A stretch of DNA of 64,000 bases, taken from positions 186,001-250,000 of the forward strand of contig NZ_JAHFZG010000002.1 in assembly GCF_018619475.1 (NCBI RefSeq), in the 5' to 3' direction. Below, piece by piece: positions 1-8,638 of this stretch (position 1 is the first letter of the stretch; each line of letters starts with the position of its first letter). The stretch is from Rhodomicrobium sp. Az07 (lineage in GTDB: Bacteria; Pseudomonadota; Alphaproteobacteria; Rhizobiales; Rhodomicrobiaceae). Below the pieces are notes generated by a model. That model was given only the letters and a program-made list of their open reading frames with translations, had not been told where the DNA came from and searched no databases. The translations under genes and the position numbers were made by a program.

Positions 1-2065
1 ACAGGATTTCGGTGATGTTCACCGCCTCGTCCCAGTTCGAGGCAGGCTGAATGTTCACCTCGATGACGCCGGGATCGGGCGTGACCTTGATAACGTTGAG
101 GCGTGGATCGTGCGGCGGATGATAGCCCTCGATGTGAACAGGCTGGCCGGTGATCTTCGCGGTTTCCTCGATGGCGGCGGCAAGGGCCGCGTAGTCCTCC
201 GCATCGGCGAGCGGCGGCATGAACAGGCACAGATGCCCGTCGCGCGGCTCGATGGCGAGCGCGGTGCGGACACTGCCGAGAACTTCCGTGGGCACAAGCG
301 GCACGTCCGGAGCAGGAGGCGTGAGCAGCGTTACCGCATCGCGTCTGCTGCGAAGAAGCACCTCGCGCGACGGCATGGAGGCGCGCGCCGCGAAGGGATC
401 GGTCGGGATGACATGCGGATAGTTCGACGGCACGATGTAGGGCGTGGACGACAGCGGCAGGCGATAGCCCACCGGCGAATCGCCCGGCATGAGATAGAGC
501 CGCCGACGCCGGAAGTTCCACTTTTCCGTCACCCATGTGCGGCCGCGCGCCTGACTGTGCCACACCTGAATCGGCATGACGTAGCCGGACGGCTTGTCGA
601 GCCCGCGCTCGAACACGCGGATGACGCGGTCGCGCTCTTGCGGGTCTTCGAGCTTGTTGTCCTCGGGTTCGACGTTGATCGGCAGCTTCTGCTCGATGAG
701 GAGAAAATGCGCCGGATCTTCATACGCCGGGACGGCAGCATCGACGGGAAGACCGAGTTGTTCCGCCAGCACTTCCACGAAGCGGCCCGCATCTTCCTGT
801 GTCGCCGGCTTCAAGGGAATTTCGTGGTCGATATGCGCTTCGTTTTCCCAGAGAGGGTGGCCGTCGTCGCGCCAGTAAACGGAGAAAGACCAGCGCGGAA
901 GCTGCTCGCCCGGATACCACTTGCCCTGCCCGTAATGGAGGAGGCCGCCGGGTGCGAAGCGGTCGCGCAGGCGACGGATCAGGTTTTCGGCATAGCGGCG
1001 CTTGGTCGGGCCGACGGCGTCGGTGTTCCACTCCGCGCCGTCGACGTCGTCGATGGAGACGAAGGTCGGCTCGCCGCCCATCGACAGGCGCACGTCGCCT
1101 TCATCGAGCCGCCGGTCGACCTCGTGCCCCGCGGCCGCGATGGCCTTCCACTGGTCATCCGAATAAGGCAGCGTCACACGCGGGCTTTCGTAGATGCGCT
1201 GCACCTGCATGTCGAAGCCGAACGTCACCTCCGCCTCGTCATGCTCGCCGGAAATGGGCGCGGCGCTTTGCGGCGAGGGCGTAGCGGCAAGCGGGATGTG
1301 GCCTTCGCCCGCGAACAGGCCGGATGTCGGATCGAGGCCGATCCAGCCCGCGCCGGGAAGATATACCTCCGCCCAGGCATGCAGGTCGGTGAAATCCACC
1401 TCGGTGCCGGACGGCCCGTCGAGCGACTTCTGATCCGCCTTCAACTGGATGAGGTAGCCAGACACGAAGCGCGCGGCGAGGCCAAATTGCCGCATGATGT
1501 GGACGAGCAGCCAACCCGAGTCGCGGCACGAGCCGGAGCGCTTTGCAAGCGTCTCCTCAGGCGTCTGAACGCCGGGCTCCATGCGTATCAGATAGGCAAT
1601 ATCCTTCTGGAGCTGCAAATTCAGCGCCCAGATGAAATCGAGGGATGTTCCCCCTTGGAACTTCACCCCGGCGACATAGTCCTTCAGAAGCGGCCCCGGC
1701 GCGCCCGCCTTGAGATAGGGCGCGAGTTCTTCCTTCAGCGCGGCGTCGTAGTCGAAGGGCCAGCTCTGCGCGGATTCCTCGACGAAGAAGTCGAAGGGGT
1801 TGATCGTGGCCATGTCCGCCACGAGATCCACCACCACCTTGAATTCGCGCGTCCTTTCAGGAAAGACGAGCCGCGCCAGATAGTTGCCGAACGGATCCTG
1901 CTGCCAGTTGATGAAGTGCTCTTCCGGCGTGATGCCGAGCGAGTAGGACAGGATCGGCGTGCGGCAGTGAGGCGCCGGGCGTAACCTCACGACCTGCGGG
2001 CCCAGCCCGATCAGACGGTCGTAATCGTATTCTGTCCGATGGGTCAGCGCGACATGGATGGCCAT
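1..2065 (-). CDS. Transglutaminase-like family protein (DUF2126 type), 3' end outside window
   Basis: About 688 codons are visible and the frame is still open at the window edge. Family members are roughly 1,100 residues, so the C-terminal third is missing. An N-terminal bacterial transglutaminase-type region (about 4-85) is followed by a cysteine-protease-like core. The apparent triad is C180 (in SGSCRDSG), H229 (in DLHAWAEVY) and D245 (in GLDPTSG). The remainder resembles the long DUF2126 region. The start at 2065 (MAIHVALTHR) is supported by AGGAG about 6 bases upstream. No signal peptide is seen. The family is thought to act as a peptidase or amidase on peptide bonds, but the substrate is unknown. 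It lies 150 bases beyond the nitrilase-family gene, on the same strand. Confidence 0.8.
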   Translation of the reverse strand, partial: MAIHVALTHRTEYDYDRLIGLGPQVVRLRPAPHCRTPILSYSLGITPEEHFINWQQDPFGNYLARLVFPERTREFKVVVDLVADMATINPFDFFVEESAQSWPFDYDAALKEELAPYLKAGAPGPLLKDYVAGVKFQGGTSLDFIWALNLQLQKDIAYLIRMEPGVQTPEETLAKRSGSCRDSGWLLVHIMRQFGLAARFVSGYLIQLKADQKSLDGPSGTEVDFTDLHAWAEVYLPGAGWIGLDPTSGLFAGEGHIPLAATPSPQSAAPISGEHDEAEVTFGFDMQVQRIYESPRVTLPYSDDQWKAIAAAGHEVDRRLDEGDVRLSMGGEPTFVSIDDVDGAEWNTDAVGPTKRRYAENLIRRLRDRFAPGGLLHYGQGKWYPGEQLPRWSFSVYWRDDGHPLWENEAHIDHEIPLKPATQEDAGRFVEVLAEQLGLPVDAAVPAYEDPAHFLLIEQKLPINVEPEDNKLEDPQERDRVIRVFERGLDKPSGYVMPIQVWHSQARGRTWVTEKWNFRRRRLYLMPGDSPVGYRLPLSSTPYIVPSNYPHVIPTDPFAARASMPSREVLLRSRRDAVTLLTPPAPDVPLVPTEVLGSVRTALAIEPRDGHLCLFMPPLADAEDYAALAAAIEETAKITGQPVHIEGYHPPHDPRLNVIKVTPDPGVIEVNIQPASNWDEAVNITEIL

Positions 2066-2215
2066 CGTTTCTCCTGACGGCAGGCGTGAGTCGGGTGCGG
2101 GCGCACAATGCTTCGCCTTGACGCACCGTGCAAGCCTCATGCCTGAACATGAGGGCATTTCTGCGCGACGCTATAAGTTCGGGTGATTGGAAGGCGCGTT
2201 TCGGCGGGAAGCACC

Positions 2216-3121
2216 TTATTTGAAAGTCACGACCTTGGCTTGCGGAAGGTCCGGCGCGCCGGGCTGCAAGTCCCAGTCGCGGGCGTTGAAAACATCGCCG
2301 TGCTTTCGCACCTCGGTCAGAAGGTCGAGGTCGAGCGTCGCGAAAACCCACTGGCTCGCGTTCATCGGGCCTTCCTCAAGCACGCCGGACGGCGACGAAA
2401 ACAGCGGGTCCGATGGCGCGAAAAATCCGGCCGCGCCCGCATTCTGGTCGACCGCAGCCGACCACTCCGCGTCGCCCACCGTGCAGGATTGCACGACGTA
2501 GACCTGATTTTCGAGCGCTCTTGCCGCACACGCGTTGCGCACGCGGTAGTAGCCATAGGCCGTTTCCGTGCAGGAGGGTACGAGGATCACTTCGGCGCCG
2601 GCGTTGCACAGCGCGCGCGCGATCAGCGGAAATTCGGAATCGTAGCAGATGGCGATGCCGATCTTCGCGAGGCCGATGTCGAACACGCACAGGCCCGAAC
2701 CCGCGTCGATGCCCCAGTCTTCCACCTCCGACCGCGTGAGGATCAGCTTCTGCTGGCTGCCGGTTTCGCCGTTCGGGCAGAAAAGGCGGGCGCGGTTCAC
2801 GACGGTGCCGTCGGCAAGGCGCGTCGGTGCGCTGCCCGCGAGGATATGAACGCCATGCCGTTTCGTGAGGCTCGCATAGGCGGCTTCGTAATCGGCGATG
2901 TAATATTGCATGGCCTCGATCGATGCGTGGAGATCGCGAGAAACATGCCGCCCGGCGATGCGCGCCAACTCCATCGAAGCGTATTCGGGAAAGACGAGCA
3001 ACTGCGCGCCCCGAACGACCGCCTGCTCCACCCAGCGAGCGAGCTTGACCTCGAACGCCGCCATCGATGTCAGTTCATCGATTGGATACTGCGCCGATGC
3101 AATGCGAATGGTTCGGGCCAT
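2216..3121 (-). CDS. Carbon-nitrogen hydrolase (nitrilase superfamily)
   Basis: The 301-residue protein has the nitrilase-fold triad: E46 (FPEYAS), K125 (QQKLILT) and C159 (AICYDSEFP). Such enzymes hydrolyse nitriles, amides or N-carbamoyl groups; the substrate cannot be read from sequence. A longer frame opens at 3190, but the start at 3121 (MARTIRIASAQ) is chosen because it begins exactly where the fold begins. It also overlaps the stop of the upstream GNAT gene by one base (TGATG), implying translational coupling. The GNAT-nitrilase pairing resembles two-domain GNAT/amidohydrolase fusions in other bacteria, so the two proteins may act on a common amide substrate (inference). Confidence 0.85.
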   Translation of the reverse strand: MARTIRIASAQYPIDELTSMAAFEVKLARWVEQAVVRGAQLLVFPEYASMELARIAGRHVSRDLHASIEAMQYYIADYEAAYASLTKRHGVHILAGSAPTRLADGTVVNRARLFCPNGETGSQQKLILTRSEVEDWGIDAGSGLCVFDIGLAKIGIAICYDSEFPLIARALCNAGAEVILVPSCTETAYGYYRVRNACAARALENQVYVVQSCTVGDAEWSAAVDQNAGAAGFFAPSDPLFSSPSGVLEEGPMNASQWVFATLDLDLLTEVRKHGDVFNARDWDLQPGAPDLPQAKVVTFK

Positions 3122-3705
3122 CAGTCGAGTTTCCGTATCCAGAATTGCATGGGATGCGCCGTTTCCTCGGTCTGATCGATGTCCTTCCAATGGAAGGTGG
3201 CGATCAGCCCGTCCGCCTTGCGATATCCGCGCTTCCGCCAGAACGGATCGAGCGGCGAGTAGTCGGATGGCTTCAGCGGGTGATGATCGGGGCGCACCAC
3301 GGCGCAGAACGCGGACGAGTTGTAGCCGCGCGCTCTCGCATAAGCCTCGCGCGCGTCGAAAAACGCGTGGCCGATGCCCCGCCCGCGATAAGCCGGATCA
3401 AGCACCGACTCGCCGCAATAGAAGATCCGGCCCGCATCGATACCCCGCGCGCGGAAGGGTTCCCCGAACTGCGCGTTATGATCTTCGAGCGCCGAGCCGG
3501 TCGCGCAGCCGACGATGCGGCCGTCTTCTTCCGCGACGACGGCGATGCTGTCCGTCGCTTCTGCGAAAGACGCGAGATAGCTCTGCTCGTAATCGAGCGA
3601 ACCGTCATAGAGATATGGAAAGGCCCGGAAAACTTCGATCCTGAGCCGCGCCAGTTCCGGCAGTGCGCGCTCAAGGTCGGGCCTTGTAAGTGTCGAAATC
3701 CGCAT
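3121..3705 (-). CDS. GNAT family N-acetyltransferase
   Basis: The 194-residue protein has a GNAT fold. The acetyl-CoA pyrophosphate-binding motif A is visible as SVLDPAYRGRGIGHAFFDA, about residues 99-117, with the Q/RxxGxG/A loop as YRGRGIG. It is preceded by a beta-strand region carrying VVAEEDGRIVGCATG. The substrate amine is unknown. The stop codon overlaps the start of the nitrilase-superfamily gene, so the two are one translational unit. About 90 bases separate it from the end of the ethylmalonyl-CoA mutase gene. Confidence 0.85.
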   Translation of the reverse strand: MRISTLTRPDLERALPELARLRIEVFRAFPYLYDGSLDYEQSYLASFAEATDSIAVVAEEDGRIVGCATGSALEDHNAQFGEPFRARGIDAGRIFYCGESVLDPAYRGRGIGHAFFDAREAYARARGYNSSAFCAVVRPDHHPLKPSDYSPLDPFWRKRGYRKADGLIATFHWKDIDQTEETAHPMQFWIRKLD

Positions 3706-3798
3706 GTGCCGAAAGCGCCCCGGTTGCTTCGAGCGAGAGAACCCCCGCCGGGCTTTCTCGTTCCGCTACGGTAACGCTTTACTATGCTTGCGCCGCAT

Positions 3799-5790
3799 TC
3801 AGGATGCAAGCACACGTAGATCCGGATCGGTGAGCCGGACAAGCCCAGCCATGATGTCGTTGAGCTGGAAGTCTTTCGGCGTGTAGATCGCCGCGACACC
3901 GCAAGCCTTGAGCGTCGCCTCGTCTTCCACCGGGATGATGCCGCCGACGACCACCGGAATGTTGGAGAGGCCCGCCGCGCGCATGCGGTCCATCACGTCG
4001 CGCACGAGCGGCACATGGCTGCCCGACAGGATCGACAGGCCGACGATATGCACGCTTTCTTCCAGCGCCGCGTTGACGATCTGCGCGGGCGTCAGGCGGA
4101 TGCCTTCGTAGACCACCTCCATGCCGCTGTCGCGCGCGCGGACGGCGATCTGCTCGGCGCCGTTGGAATGGCCGTCGAGGCCGGGCTTGCCGACAAGGAG
4201 CTTCAGCCTGCGGCCGAGCTTCGCGGAGACGCGCTCCACATCCAGCCGGATGGTGGCGAGGTCTGCGCGGGCCCCTTGCGCTGCGGCGCGCGAAACACCG
4301 GTCGGCGCGCGATACTCGCCGAACACCTGCCGAAGCGTGTCGCCCCATTCGCCGGTCGTGACGCCCGCTTTCGCGCAGGCAATCGACGGCTCCATGATGT
4401 TGCGGCCTTCCTGCGCCGCCTGGCGAAGCGCGGCGAGCGTCGCCTCGACCGCCTTCGCATCGCGGGCCGCGCGCCAGGCCTTCAGCGCCTCGACCTGCTC
4501 GCTTTCGACGCCTTCGGGCACGGTCATGATCGAGCCGCCCGTGCCGCCCGACAGCGGCGACGGCTCGGTTTCAGTCCAGCGGTTCACGCCGACGACGATC
4601 TGCTCGCCGGATTCGATCTTCTGGAGCCGCGCCGCGTTCGCCTCGACGAGCCGCTGCTTCATGTAGCTTGAATCGACGGCCGCAATCGCGCCGCCCATGG
4701 CCTCGATGCGCGCCAGCTCGTCGCGCGCCTCGGCTTTCAGCGCTTCGACCTTCGCATCGATCTCGCGGCTGCCGTCGAAGATGTCGCCATATTCGAGGAG
4801 GTCGGTCTCGTAGGCCACGATCTGTTGCATGCGCAGCGACCATTGCTGATCCCACGGACGCGGAAGCCCAAGCGCCTCGTTCCACGCCGGAAGCTGCACG
4901 GCGCGGGCGCGCGCTTTCTTCGACATGACCACGGCCAGCATCTCGACGAGAATGCGGTAGACGTTGTTTTCCGGCTGCGGCTCGGTAAGGCCGAGCGAAT
5001 TCACCTGCACGCCGTAGCGGAAGCGGCGAAGTTTCGGATCGGTGACGCCGTAGCGCTTCTCGGCGATCTCGTCCCACAGTTCCACGAACGCGCGCATCTT
5101 GCACATCTCGGTGACGAAGCGCATGCCCGCGTTCACGAAGAAGGAGACGCGCGCCAACGCCTGGCCGAACTCTTCCTCCGGGATTTCGCCGCTTTCCTTC
5201 ACCGTATCGAGCACGGCCTGCGCGGTGGCGAGCGCATAGGCGAGTTCCTGCACCGGCGTCGCGCCCGCTTCCTGCAAATGATAGGAGCAGACGTTCATCG
5301 GGTTCCACCTCGGCACCTCGCGGTAACAGAAGACGGTCACATCCTTGATGAGGCGCATGGACGGCTGCGGCGGGAAGACATAAGTGCCGCGCGAGAGATA
5401 TTCCTTGATGATGTCGTTCTGCACCGTGCCGGTGAGCAGATTGCGGCTCACGCCCTGTTCGTCGGCGATGGCGACGTAGAGCGAGAGCATCCAAGCCGCC
5501 GTCGCGTTGATCGTCATCGAGGTGTTCATCTTGCCGAGCGGGATGCCCGCGAGCAGCGTGCGCATGTCGCCGATATGCGCGACCGGCACGCCCACCTTGC
5601 CGACCTCGCCCTTCGCCAGCGGATGGTCGGAATCGTAGCCCGTCTGCGTCGGCAGGTCGAACGCGACCGAAAGCCCCGTTTGCCCCTTCGCCAGATTCTT
5701 CAGGTAAAGCTCGTTCGACGCTTTGGGCGTCGAGTGTCCCGCGTAGGTGCGGAAGATCCAGGGCTGGTCGGGCTTGCGTTCGTCGGACAT
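3799..5790 (-). CDS. ecm: Ethylmalonyl-CoA mutase (adenosylcobalamin-dependent, MeaA/Ecm type)
   Basis: The 663-residue single-chain enzyme belongs to the acyl-CoA mutase family. The N-terminal TIM-barrel half contains the substrate-site signature FDLPTQTGYDSDHP and SMTINATA. The C-terminal cobalamin domain has the base-off His motif DxHxxG (D539, H541, G544 in GLDGHSNG), followed by SILSGSH and VVVGGIIP. Length and N-terminus (KPWIFRTYAGHST-like) match the MeaA/Ecm clade rather than the two-subunit methylmalonyl-CoA mutase. The reaction is (2R)-ethylmalonyl-CoA to methylsuccinyl-CoA in the ethylmalonyl-CoA pathway of acetyl-CoA assimilation. The frame opens at 5841, but 5790 (MSDERKPDQPW) is preferred because family members begin there. 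Discrimination from methylmalonyl-CoA mutase rests on family resemblance. Confidence 0.88.
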   Translation of the reverse strand: MSDERKPDQPWIFRTYAGHSTPKASNELYLKNLAKGQTGLSVAFDLPTQTGYDSDHPLAKGEVGKVGVPVAHIGDMRTLLAGIPLGKMNTSMTINATAAWMLSLYVAIADEQGVSRNLLTGTVQNDIIKEYLSRGTYVFPPQPSMRLIKDVTVFCYREVPRWNPMNVCSYHLQEAGATPVQELAYALATAQAVLDTVKESGEIPEEEFGQALARVSFFVNAGMRFVTEMCKMRAFVELWDEIAEKRYGVTDPKLRRFRYGVQVNSLGLTEPQPENNVYRILVEMLAVVMSKKARARAVQLPAWNEALGLPRPWDQQWSLRMQQIVAYETDLLEYGDIFDGSREIDAKVEALKAEARDELARIEAMGGAIAAVDSSYMKQRLVEANAARLQKIESGEQIVVGVNRWTETEPSPLSGGTGGSIMTVPEGVESEQVEALKAWRAARDAKAVEATLAALRQAAQEGRNIMEPSIACAKAGVTTGEWGDTLRQVFGEYRAPTGVSRAAAQGARADLATIRLDVERVSAKLGRRLKLLVGKPGLDGHSNGAEQIAVRARDSGMEVVYEGIRLTPAQIVNAALEESVHIVGLSILSGSHVPLVRDVMDRMRAAGLSNIPVVVGGIIPVEDEATLKACGVAAIYTPKDFQLNDIMAGLVRLTDPDLRVLAS

Positions 5791-5822
5791 GGGGCCGGTC
5801 TCGTTCTTTTTGATCCGTTTGC

Positions 5823-5842
5823 AGTGCACAATAACATGCACT
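5823..5842. promoter_or_regulatory. Operator-like inverted repeat upstream of ecm
   Basis: Perfect 6-bp arms AGTGCA and TGCACT are separated by an 8-base AT-rich spacer, 33 bases upstream of the chosen ecm start. The spacing (arm centres about 14 bases apart) is typical of a dimeric repressor or activator site. The element is flanked by TTTGC/TTGC runs on both sides. The regulator is not in the window. Confidence 0.4.
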
Positions 5843-5955
5843 TTGCTAATGCCCCACCCTCCAAAAGACCAAAGCGCCCCGCCAAATGGTAGCGGCGGCT
5901 GCGGTTCGGCGCGTCGGCCTTGCGAGCGCGCCTGCTGTTCCGAGCGAAGGCGTGG

Positions 5956-6795
5956 CTATTTGAGGTCGGCGTAGCCGCTGCCGCTCACTCGATAACTCAG
6001 CCCCACCCTGAGGGTGCTGGCCGTTACGTCGAGCTTCTTGGAGCTTTCGAGTTCCGTATATCCACCATAACCATTGTTCATAAGATTTTTTGAGTAGTAT
6101 AAATCCGACAAATCGCCGAAGTCGAAATACTGGTATTCCCCCCGCAAAGCCCAATTCTGCGTGAGAGCATATTCGATGCCAGCTCCAATGGTCCAGCCAA
6201 CAAGCGTATCACTTCCGCCATTGTAAAATGTGCCGTTTGGAAAAGGCCAGTCGCTTGAACTCTTCGCCACGTAAGTTGAATCAAACTCTGCATTGAGAAA
6301 GGCGACGCCCCCTTTGAAGTAAAGCAGCCAACGATCCGCCGCATAGCCGACCTTACCCGTGACAGCACCGTAAAGATCACCGGATACGGAATAATCGGCG
6401 TAGAGATTATCCGTGTTTCCGGTTACCAATTGCGCGGACTGAGATCCGTCGAAGCCCAAATAACCGATTTCACCTTCGACGCCGAAAACGACGTTTCCAC
6501 GCTGCACGTTGTATCCGATTTGACCGCCACCAGTGAACTTTGTTTCCTCGAAGGACTTTCCATAATGGGGGTCGTAGCGGTTATAGGCATAGGTATCGGA
6601 AAGTTTTGCCTTGCTCCAGCCCGCGCCGACATGGCCGCCGATGTAAAAGCCCTGCCACAGCGCAGGCGCTTCGTAGACGGGGCCGTCCTTGAGCCCGCCA
6701 CGGCTGTAAAGATCAGCGCCAAGCGCCGGATTTGCAGCAAGCAGAACGCCACCAACAACACACGCAAGGCGTGCGGACTCACGAACAGAAGACAT
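5956..6795 (-). CDS. Outer-membrane beta-barrel protein (OMP_b-brl / Omp25-like)
   Basis: The 279-residue protein has a clear signal peptide (SARLACVVGGVLLAANPALGA, cleavage after about residue 26 of this start). Alternating aromatic beta-strands follow, typical of small 8-stranded porin-like surface proteins: WQGFYIGGHVGAGWS, GGQIGYNVQRGNVVFGVEGEIGY, and a terminal region LRVGLSYRV. The family is abundant in alphaproteobacterial outer membranes. ATG at 6795 with a GGTGGG run upstream is preferred over GTG at 6804. The chain ends in YADLK after the last barrel-like strand rather than in the usual terminal phenylalanine, which is mildly unusual. It is probably monocistronic. Confidence 0.82.
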   Translation of the reverse strand: MSSVRESARLACVVGGVLLAANPALGADLYSRGGLKDGPVYEAPALWQGFYIGGHVGAGWSKAKLSDTYAYNRYDPHYGKSFEETKFTGGGQIGYNVQRGNVVFGVEGEIGYLGFDGSQSAQLVTGNTDNLYADYSVSGDLYGAVTGKVGYAADRWLLYFKGGVAFLNAEFDSTYVAKSSSDWPFPNGTFYNGGSDTLVGWTIGAGIEYALTQNWALRGEYQYFDFGDLSDLYYSKNLMNNGYGGYTELESSKKLDVTASTLRVGLSYRVSGSGYADLK

Positions 6796-7118
6796 CGTTC
6801 CCACCCCAATCCACTCAGATACCGGTTCGAAACTGCCCTTTTACAAACCGGTGAGTCAGTCGATCCGCGACCGTCTTTCTATTCATTAACGGCGCGCGGA
6901 TTTTCTGGCTAGCGCAACGGCTTGTGATCCGGCGTTGCTTTGTGGGTAAGTGACTATTTCGCCACGATCAAATAACGGCTAAATTCTGAAAATGATTTGA
7001 AGAATAATGGTTTAATATATCGGCATGCTGTCCTGCATCGCGAAATGACGCGGCGAGGCCGCTTCCTGCTTCGGCCTCGCCGATTCACGCCCGCGCGCTC
7101 ATCGGCTCCCGCGAGCGC
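6796..7118. other. Gene-free stretch between outer-membrane protein and GlsB-like gene
   Basis: This 323-base stretch should carry the promoter of the outer-membrane protein gene on the minus strand. Bases 6955-7025 are distinctly AT-rich. No ORF with family resemblance and no convincing RNA or terminator was recognised. Confidence 0.5.
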
Positions 7119-7373
7119 TCATCGGCGGACCAGTCGCAACACAACGAGCAGCAAAATCGCGCCCACCGTCGCGGTAATGATCGATGCAACGGTCGGATCG
7201 CCCGTCACGCGCGCGCCCAGCGCCGGAAAGAGATAGAAGCCGATTGCCGCGCCGATGATGCCGACGACGATCGCGCCGAGAAGGTCGAGACCGGTGGGCA
7301 CGACGAGGCTTGCAAGCACGCCCGCTGCGAGACCGATCAGAACGATATAAAGAATTGAATAAGCGTCGGCCAT
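7119..7373 (-). CDS. GlsB/YeaQ/YmgE-type small membrane protein
   Basis: The 84-residue protein is almost entirely hydrophobic, with three membrane segments (about 5-24, 32-52, 62-80) and glycine-rich helices (LIGLAAGVLASLVV, GIIGAAIGFYLFPALG) typical of transglycosylase-associated/YeaQ family proteins. These are often stress-induced inner-membrane proteins of unknown biochemical role. The start at 7373 follows GGAGGAC. A longer frame opens at 7454 but encodes a charged, non-family leader, so it was not used. The C-terminus is LRLVRR. Confidence 0.8.
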   Translation of the reverse strand: MADAYSILYIVLIGLAAGVLASLVVPTGLDLLGAIVVGIIGAAIGFYLFPALGARVTGDPTVASIITATVGAILLLVVLRLVRR

Positions 7374-7551
7374 GGTGTCCTCCGTTGATGAGCCGGACCC
7401 GCTCCTCGCGGGCAGGCGGAGCAATTCCGCTACCCCGTTAACGACGCGCTTCACAAAATCGTTCCGCTCCGCATAAAAGTGATTTTATTAAAAGGCGACG
7501 CACCTTCATTGCGAGTTGAGAGCGCGTGCGGGCGCAAACAAAGGCCACATC

Positions 7552-7902
7552 ATGAAGCTGCTCCAGTCGCTTTTGCTTTTTACGTTCACGATGATCGCGT
7601 CGCTGATCGCGTTTACCTATACGGCGATCCATTTCCCGACGACGATGCGCGATCTTCTCTCGGGCGCGCAAAACGTGCGCGATCAGATGCAGTCCCTTTA
7701 TCTGCCCGATAACTTCATGGTTTGGGTCGATATCTTCCTTCAGCCGAACCAGATCGTGCTTGTGGGGATCTCGATTGCGATGAGGCTCCTGATCGGAATC
7801 CTGGCAAGCTTCGTGTCGCGCAACCGCAAGCCTGCGCGAACGCCTCGAAGCGGCCCCCCGCCGAGCGGGGCGGCCAGTTCACCGTTCAGCCGGTGGGACT
7901 GA
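7552..7902 (+). CDS. Small two-helix membrane protein, function unknown
   Basis: The 116-residue protein is not recognised. A membrane segment or signal anchor spans about residues 2-23 (LLQSLLLFTFTMIASLIAF) and a second spans about 68-88 (IVLVGISIAMRLLIGILASF). Between them lies a roughly 45-residue loop, and a Pro/Ser/Arg-rich tail (RTPRSGPPPSG) follows. The ATG at 7552 is chosen over the upstream ATG at 7516 because it starts directly at the hydrophobic segment. It is isolated, divergent from the GlsB-like gene and convergent with ahpD. Codon use looks native. Confidence 0.6.
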   Translation: MKLLQSLLLFTFTMIASLIAFTYTAIHFPTTMRDLLSGAQNVRDQMQSLYLPDNFMVWVDIFLQPNQIVLVGISIAMRLLIGILASFVSRNRKPARTPRSGPPPSGAASSPFSRWD

Positions 7903-8014
7903 GGCTCGCGCATCGACAGCCCCAAATGATGAGGACACGGACGCGTAAGGTTCCATCGAGAATAAGGAGCGCGCCCCTCACCGCAAAACGAGATGTCGGC
8001 TGGGGCGCCGCGCC

Positions 8015-8548
8015 TCACGCCTGCGCGGGTGTGCTCGCTTCGAGCGCCACGGCCACGGACTGCACGATTGCCGCGAAACGAACCGCCGTCTGGATCGTCT
8101 CCGACGACACGCCCCCCTCGCGCAGCACTTTCTCATGCGCGTCGATGCACATGCCGCAGCCGTTGATCGCGGAGACGGCGAGCGACCACAGTTCGAAGTC
8201 GTTCTTGTCGACGCCCGGATTGGCGATGACGTTCATGCGAAGCCGCGCAGGCTTCGTGCCGTATTCCTTGTTCGAAGCGAGATGCACGAAGCGATAATAG
8301 ACGTTGTTCATCGCCATGATGGACGCGGCGGCCTTGGCGGCTTCGAACGCGGCGGGCGAAAGGTGCTTCGCGGCCTCGGCCTCGAACGCGGCGGCAACTT
8401 GCGCGTTGCGCGTAGAAATCGCCGAGGCGAGCAGCAGCCCGTATTTCGTCTGTTCCGAAAGCGTCTGGTCGTTGAGCGCGGAGGAAAGATTGAGCTTCAC
8501 GTCCTTGGCGAAATTGCCGAGGCGGTCTTTGATGGCGTCTATCGACAT
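8015..8548 (-). CDS. ahpD: Alkyl hydroperoxide reductase AhpD (carboxymuconolactone decarboxylase fold)
   Basis: The 177-residue protein contains the AhpD catalytic set: E119, C131 and C134 (CGMC) and H138. These match the proton-relay and thioredoxin-like CxxC residues of the mycobacterial enzyme (E118, C130, C133, H137). AhpD reduces oxidised AhpC and draws electrons from lipoamide/dihydrolipoamide succinyltransferase and Lpd in the known system. The start at 8548 ([10 protein letters not shown]) follows AGGA and matches the family N-terminus. It lies downstream of ahpC on the same strand with a 90-base gap that contains a stem-loop. Confidence 0.93.
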   Translation of the reverse strand: MSIDAIKDRLGNFAKDVKLNLSSALNDQTLSEQTKYGLLLASAISTRNAQVAAAFEAEAAKHLSPAAFEAAKAAASIMAMNNVYYRFVHLASNKEYGTKPARLRMNVIANPGVDKNDFELWSLAVSAINGCGMCIDAHEKVLREGGVSSETIQTAVRFAAIVQSVAVALEASTPAQA

Positions 8549-8581
8549 CGCGTGGTCCTGTTGGAAAGTTGACATGCCAAA

Positions 8582-8612
8582 GCCCGGACTGTCGCATTCG
8601 CGACATCCGGGC
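8582..8612. other. Intercistronic stem-loop between ahpC and ahpD
   Basis: Arms GCCCGGA-C-TGTCGC and GCGACA-TCCGGGC form 13 base pairs with one bulged C and a 4-base ATTC loop. No T-run follows on either strand, so it is more likely an mRNA-stabilising or processing element than a simple terminator. It sits 26 bases beyond the ahpC stop. Confidence 0.6.
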
Positions 8613-8638
8613 CGGTGTTCTTCGGAAGATGGTCGCCG

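Noticed and set aside
110-1984. A 624-codon plus-strand frame at the left edge
   Set aside because: It is antisense to the transglutaminase-like gene, whose triad and start are clear on the minus strand.
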